From: Chlorokybus atmophyticus | Lineage: Eukaryota; Streptophyta; Chlorokybophyceae; Chlorokybales; Chlorokybaceae | NCBI GenBank assembly: GCA_009103225.1 | Contig: RHPI01002069.1 | Location: 2,210,383 to 2,274,382 of the forward strand | Length of the DNA stretch: 64,000 nucleotides | Direction: 5' to 3' | In this document: positions 60,498 to 64,000 of the stretch, one piece after another | How the letters are laid out: each line of letters begins with the position of its first letter | How positions within the stretch are numbered: position 1 is the first letter of the stretch | Translations under genes and position numbers: made by a program | The notes under the pieces: generated by a model | Seen by the model: only the letters and a program-made list of their open reading frames with translations | The model's database searches: none | Told to the model about the DNA's origin: nothing

Positions 60498-63400
60498 CTA
60501 CTGAGGAGCGTGGTGTCTAATGCGATACCACACCCATATCGATGAAATAACTATGGCTGCATAGCTTATAAACTCAGCTACATGGCATGTACGCACATCA
60601 CCGCCAAAACCAAGCCTACAAGAACTTATCAGCCTAAAACCTTGAAATATTCCCAAAATAGGGGACTTGACCCTAGCTTGCAGCTCCTCTGATGCTGGCT
60701 CCAAGCGCTCGTGTATGAACACCATCGGTTTCTGTGTCACGTAGTCGACGAAATCATTACGCCGACCATTGCTCAATAAGTAACATGTTAGCGTGACGGA
60801 TGCTCGGTGCATATATGTTGCTTTGGTGGCAGACAATGCTGTCAGTAGGCAACCTAGACAATGCCAGCATCTCAACGACATGGACGCACCACGCGTATGA
60901 AGGGGTACATGGGGAAGCCTGCGCGCGTGGGTTGCAGCCCAGTGTAGCCGTCCGCATGTGCAATCATAGTATAACCCGGGACTTCCGGCTGTTCGCTGCA
61001 CAGTGTAGTATGTAATTAGCCCCAACGATGAGCCTGTATTTGCCACAGCTTGCATGTTATGTGGAACTGGGCGCGCGTACTGCAACAGAAAGCGGAAACC
61101 GCAGGCCAGCAAATCCGCATCAGTCAGCCCTTCTGTCTTGTTGTAACTGCGGTTAAAAACGCTCTCAGCACAGAACCAAACTCGCCCAAGTTTCCAGGCG
61201 ATGACCATGGCACAGTCATGTGATGCGCATAAAGACCTCACATACACAGACTGTTGGTTTTCAAATACTCTGGCCTACGCCGGCGTCGAAGCCTCATTCT
61301 GCCTGGTTGAAGCTTATCAGCATTGTCGGCAACCGTCAACTTGTGTGGAAGTTAGTCTACGCAGCCAACGATCGTGCGCATGACACACCCGAACATTCGA
61401 ACAGCTCTCCTTACTTGAGTGCAGGTACACATGCATGAAAGATAAGCAACAGATACTTTGACGTAGAGTGATGCATGAACACCCATGCCCACATCTTGCC
61501 CTCACCTCCAGGCGTGGTTCTCCAGCTCCAGGAACCGCGACCACCCCGTCGTAGCAGAGAGGTTACCCACATGAACAGAGCAGTAGCCATCGCACGCGGG
61601 GCCTGCAGAGAGCACGCACTGCTTCAGTCACGCAGTGAGCATAAGAAGCTGCGAAACCCAAACCCACAACTCGCACAGCATGCATCTTCTTGTCCATAGC
61701 ACGCACGCACGCACGCACGCACACACGCACACGCACACACGGGCAGGACCACTACCTTTCATTGAGTGGAGTAACTGCAACACGCGGCCTCCAGGGTAGT
61801 TCTTTCCGGCGATGGACATCATGATCACATTGAAACCAAAGCTGCCATTGCAAGTAACAACATCACACGTAGTGTCATTGCCGCATACACTATCAGCACG
61901 CGAATGACAGCGCATAAACAGTACGGTACCTTCCCACTAGCATACCAACGACAAACGCCAGAAACCAGCGCAGACTCTTGGCGGGGTTGATGTAGCTGCA
62001 GCAGCAACCACCACAATTACGTGTCACACCCACAACATGTACAGAAGGGTTTGCATGAAAGTGTGTCATCAGAGTGCTACATGCGATTGAGGGCTGCAGC
62101 GGCGGCGAGGTGGAATACCGGCAGCGTGGGAAAGATAATCCTCAGCTCCTGAGCAAGCAATGGCAATAATACAGTCAGCATGTCTTGGGCAACTGGCACC
62201 AGCTTATCATTACATGTGTACGGATCAGGGGTGCACGCAAATGTTGAATGTGCACCTCGGGCCTGAGGAAAGACAGTGCAATGAAGGCAGCCGCCGGCAA
62301 TGTCAATGCGCGCACCCGCGAATCCATCCACACCCCAAGCTGACGATTGGTTGTTGAGTACGACTCAGTGCAGGACAGCTGACATGGCATGCGCATGTAT
62401 GTGTTTGTATACAGGCGCGCACGCACGTGTGTACACGCGCGTGCGTGTGCGTGCCGGACCCCAATACCGTGGGGAGAAAGAAGTCGACACGGAGGGCCCG
62501 TCGCAGCGCATCTGTCAGGTACCAATGCCAGGGGGACACCTTGCATCACAAAGAGTGCAATCACTTCCCAACATGCACACAACAACCACAATTCTGTTTT
62601 CCCCTCTTCCTGACTTACTCCCCAGTTGATGCTCTTGCCCAGCGCCCCGTTATACCACAGCGCCGATCCTTCCGGCCACACCAGCCTCGTGGCCACACCA
62701 CCCCACAACCCAACAACATCATCAACACCTCCCTCTGCTCCTCCTTTCTTGTGCCAAAAGTACGAATCCACTGCCACACTCGCAGCTGCATAAGAGAATG
62801 TCACATGTGTCATGGATGGAGCGAGTGTTGCAGAGTGTGTGAATGAGGGGCTTACTGAGGGCTAGGATGGCAGCAGTGAGGCCGGTGGAGATGAGAGTGC
62901 TCAAACGCATGCGACGAGTCTGTGAAACAGCAACACGGCTTGGGTGATTGTGTGAGCGAGTGAGACAGACACACACACACTAAGCAAACCGTTCAATAGA
63001 CCAAGACGAGCACCACTGCATGCCAGCAAAGTACCGGACTCGCATGAAGTTGACTGAGTATAAGGGCTTACCAGCAGCAACATGAGTGAGATTGGCCCCA
63101 AGAAAAGCACCAGATCGCTGCGGAAAATAACCATAGCCGCAGTCTACAAGATTGAAATCACCATTATAAGAAATCAGTGCGCTGCAGAGCACATGCGACA
63201 CTCCTGATACGTTAGGTACACAGGAAACATGTTGTCATGTGCCCACCAATATGCTGACTGCTGCGCGATGTTGCCCTCTCAGCAGGCACGCCATGGCAAA
63301 GTTGGCTGCGATACATAGAAAGAAGAGTTTATAAAAAACGAGTGCAACATCCACACGTAGCATGTGTACATGTATGCACGCGCGCACGCACACACACAGA

Positions 63401-64000
63401 CACGGGCCCACACATGTACAACAAAGACACACACTCACAGGCAGCAAGAACCGGGGTGTTGGGCAGCGTCCGGCTCGCGTTGAACACTATACGGAACTGC
63501 ACGAGGACGCAGAGAACAGCCCAAAACCTCCCGACCCTCCATCCAAACATCCTCACAATCTGCAAACACAGCTCTATGCCAATGAGCAACAGCAAGTATT
63601 GCGTAGCATGAACTTCATGCACTAGTGTGTTTGTGTAATAACAGACTCACTGCGCGGTGGAATGCTGTGAGGGAGGCTGCGGAGATGAAGGCCGACGCAC
63701 CCCTGACTGCCATCACGTAAGAATGAGCCTTGTACCATTCATAAGTCATGGCAGCATTATGTCATCAAAACCACACTGCCACATACCAACGTACTGAGCT
63801 TGTAGCTTGCTCAGGCGCAAGCCGAAGATGATGGGAGCTGACAGGCCGGAGAGCACAATAGGACCTGTGAAAGAAAGGCACGCGCATGAGCAACCACACA
63901 TTGAATATGCTTCGATACAGTTGAAGTCACAAACACTCGCATGTGATGACTCTCACCTATAAACGTGCGCGGCACTACGCCAGGGAGCTCAAGGTGATCA
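60498..64000 (-). CDS. Second ALG12-like mannosyltransferase, partial at window edge, altered 3' end
   Basis: Paralogue of the gene at 33239. Minus-strand exons: 64000-63957 (cut by the window), 63864-63787, 63706-63651, 63559-63439, 63305-63247, 63143-63072, 62919-62856, 62785-62619, 62539-62468, 62339-62256, 62148-62081, 61995-61930, 61841-61756, 61602-61506, 61146 onward. Exon sizes equal those of copy 1 except two in-frame losses (84 against 87, 66 against 72). Seen: [80 protein letters not shown]. The donor of the last intron (GTATGT in copy 1) reads GCTGTG (61049-61044), and the acceptor AG reads GG (60986-60985). Reading on through the intron gives an open frame to the stop at 60498. 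Function therefore uncertain, but the body is intact. Confidence 0.88.

Overview
The window is nuclear DNA of a eukaryote with many short exons separated by GT-AG (and some GC-AG) introns. A photosynthetic, green-lineage alga is the best fit. The right two thirds encode a plant-type plastid prephenate/aspartate aminotransferase, a Rubisco-LSMT-type SET protein, a plastid-type AI-2E transporter, SERINC, ALG12 and U1-C. Several genes carry TGTAA, the green-algal poly(A) signal, just after their stop codons. The species cannot be named from the sequence.

Left third (1-23,100): a graveyard of mobile elements. It holds a decayed DNA transposase of Plavaka/KDZ type (about 230-2766, +); a chromodomain Ty3/gypsy element with two LTRs but no gag (2947-8016, +); an inverted solo LTR of a second gypsy family with a perfect 5-bp target duplication (8043-8702); a decayed cytosine-5 DNA methyltransferase with a Tudor-like N-terminus (8703-9837, -); unrecognised coding debris and palindrome clusters (9.9-17 kb); a 53-bp minisatellite; and a second chromodomain gypsy element with truncated 5' LTR and internal replacement (17,970-23,097, +).

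Right two thirds (23,887-64,000): ten host genes that alternate strictly in strand. They are tryptophan 2,3-dioxygenase (+), SERINC (-), ALG12 (+), prephenate aminotransferase (-), a 590-aa secreted protein of unknown family (+), U1-C (-), a nuclear-looking coiled-coil protein (+), a SET-domain methyltransferase (-), an AI-2E family transporter (+) and a second, diverged ALG12 copy (-, running off the window). Exon chains were followed by hand with reading-frame continuity checked at every junction given. The two ALG12 copies lie tail to tail about 24 kb apart, share exon lengths and phases, and the second has lost both splice sites of its last intron.

Two assembly gaps are present (24,425-24,798 and 51,036-51,042). 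The short one is followed by 141 bp identical to part of the second ALG12 gene, which suggests an assembly fault or a very recent copy. The strongest candidate for something new is the Tudor-methyltransferase pseudogene lying beside a DNA transposase and repeatedly hit by gypsy elements.
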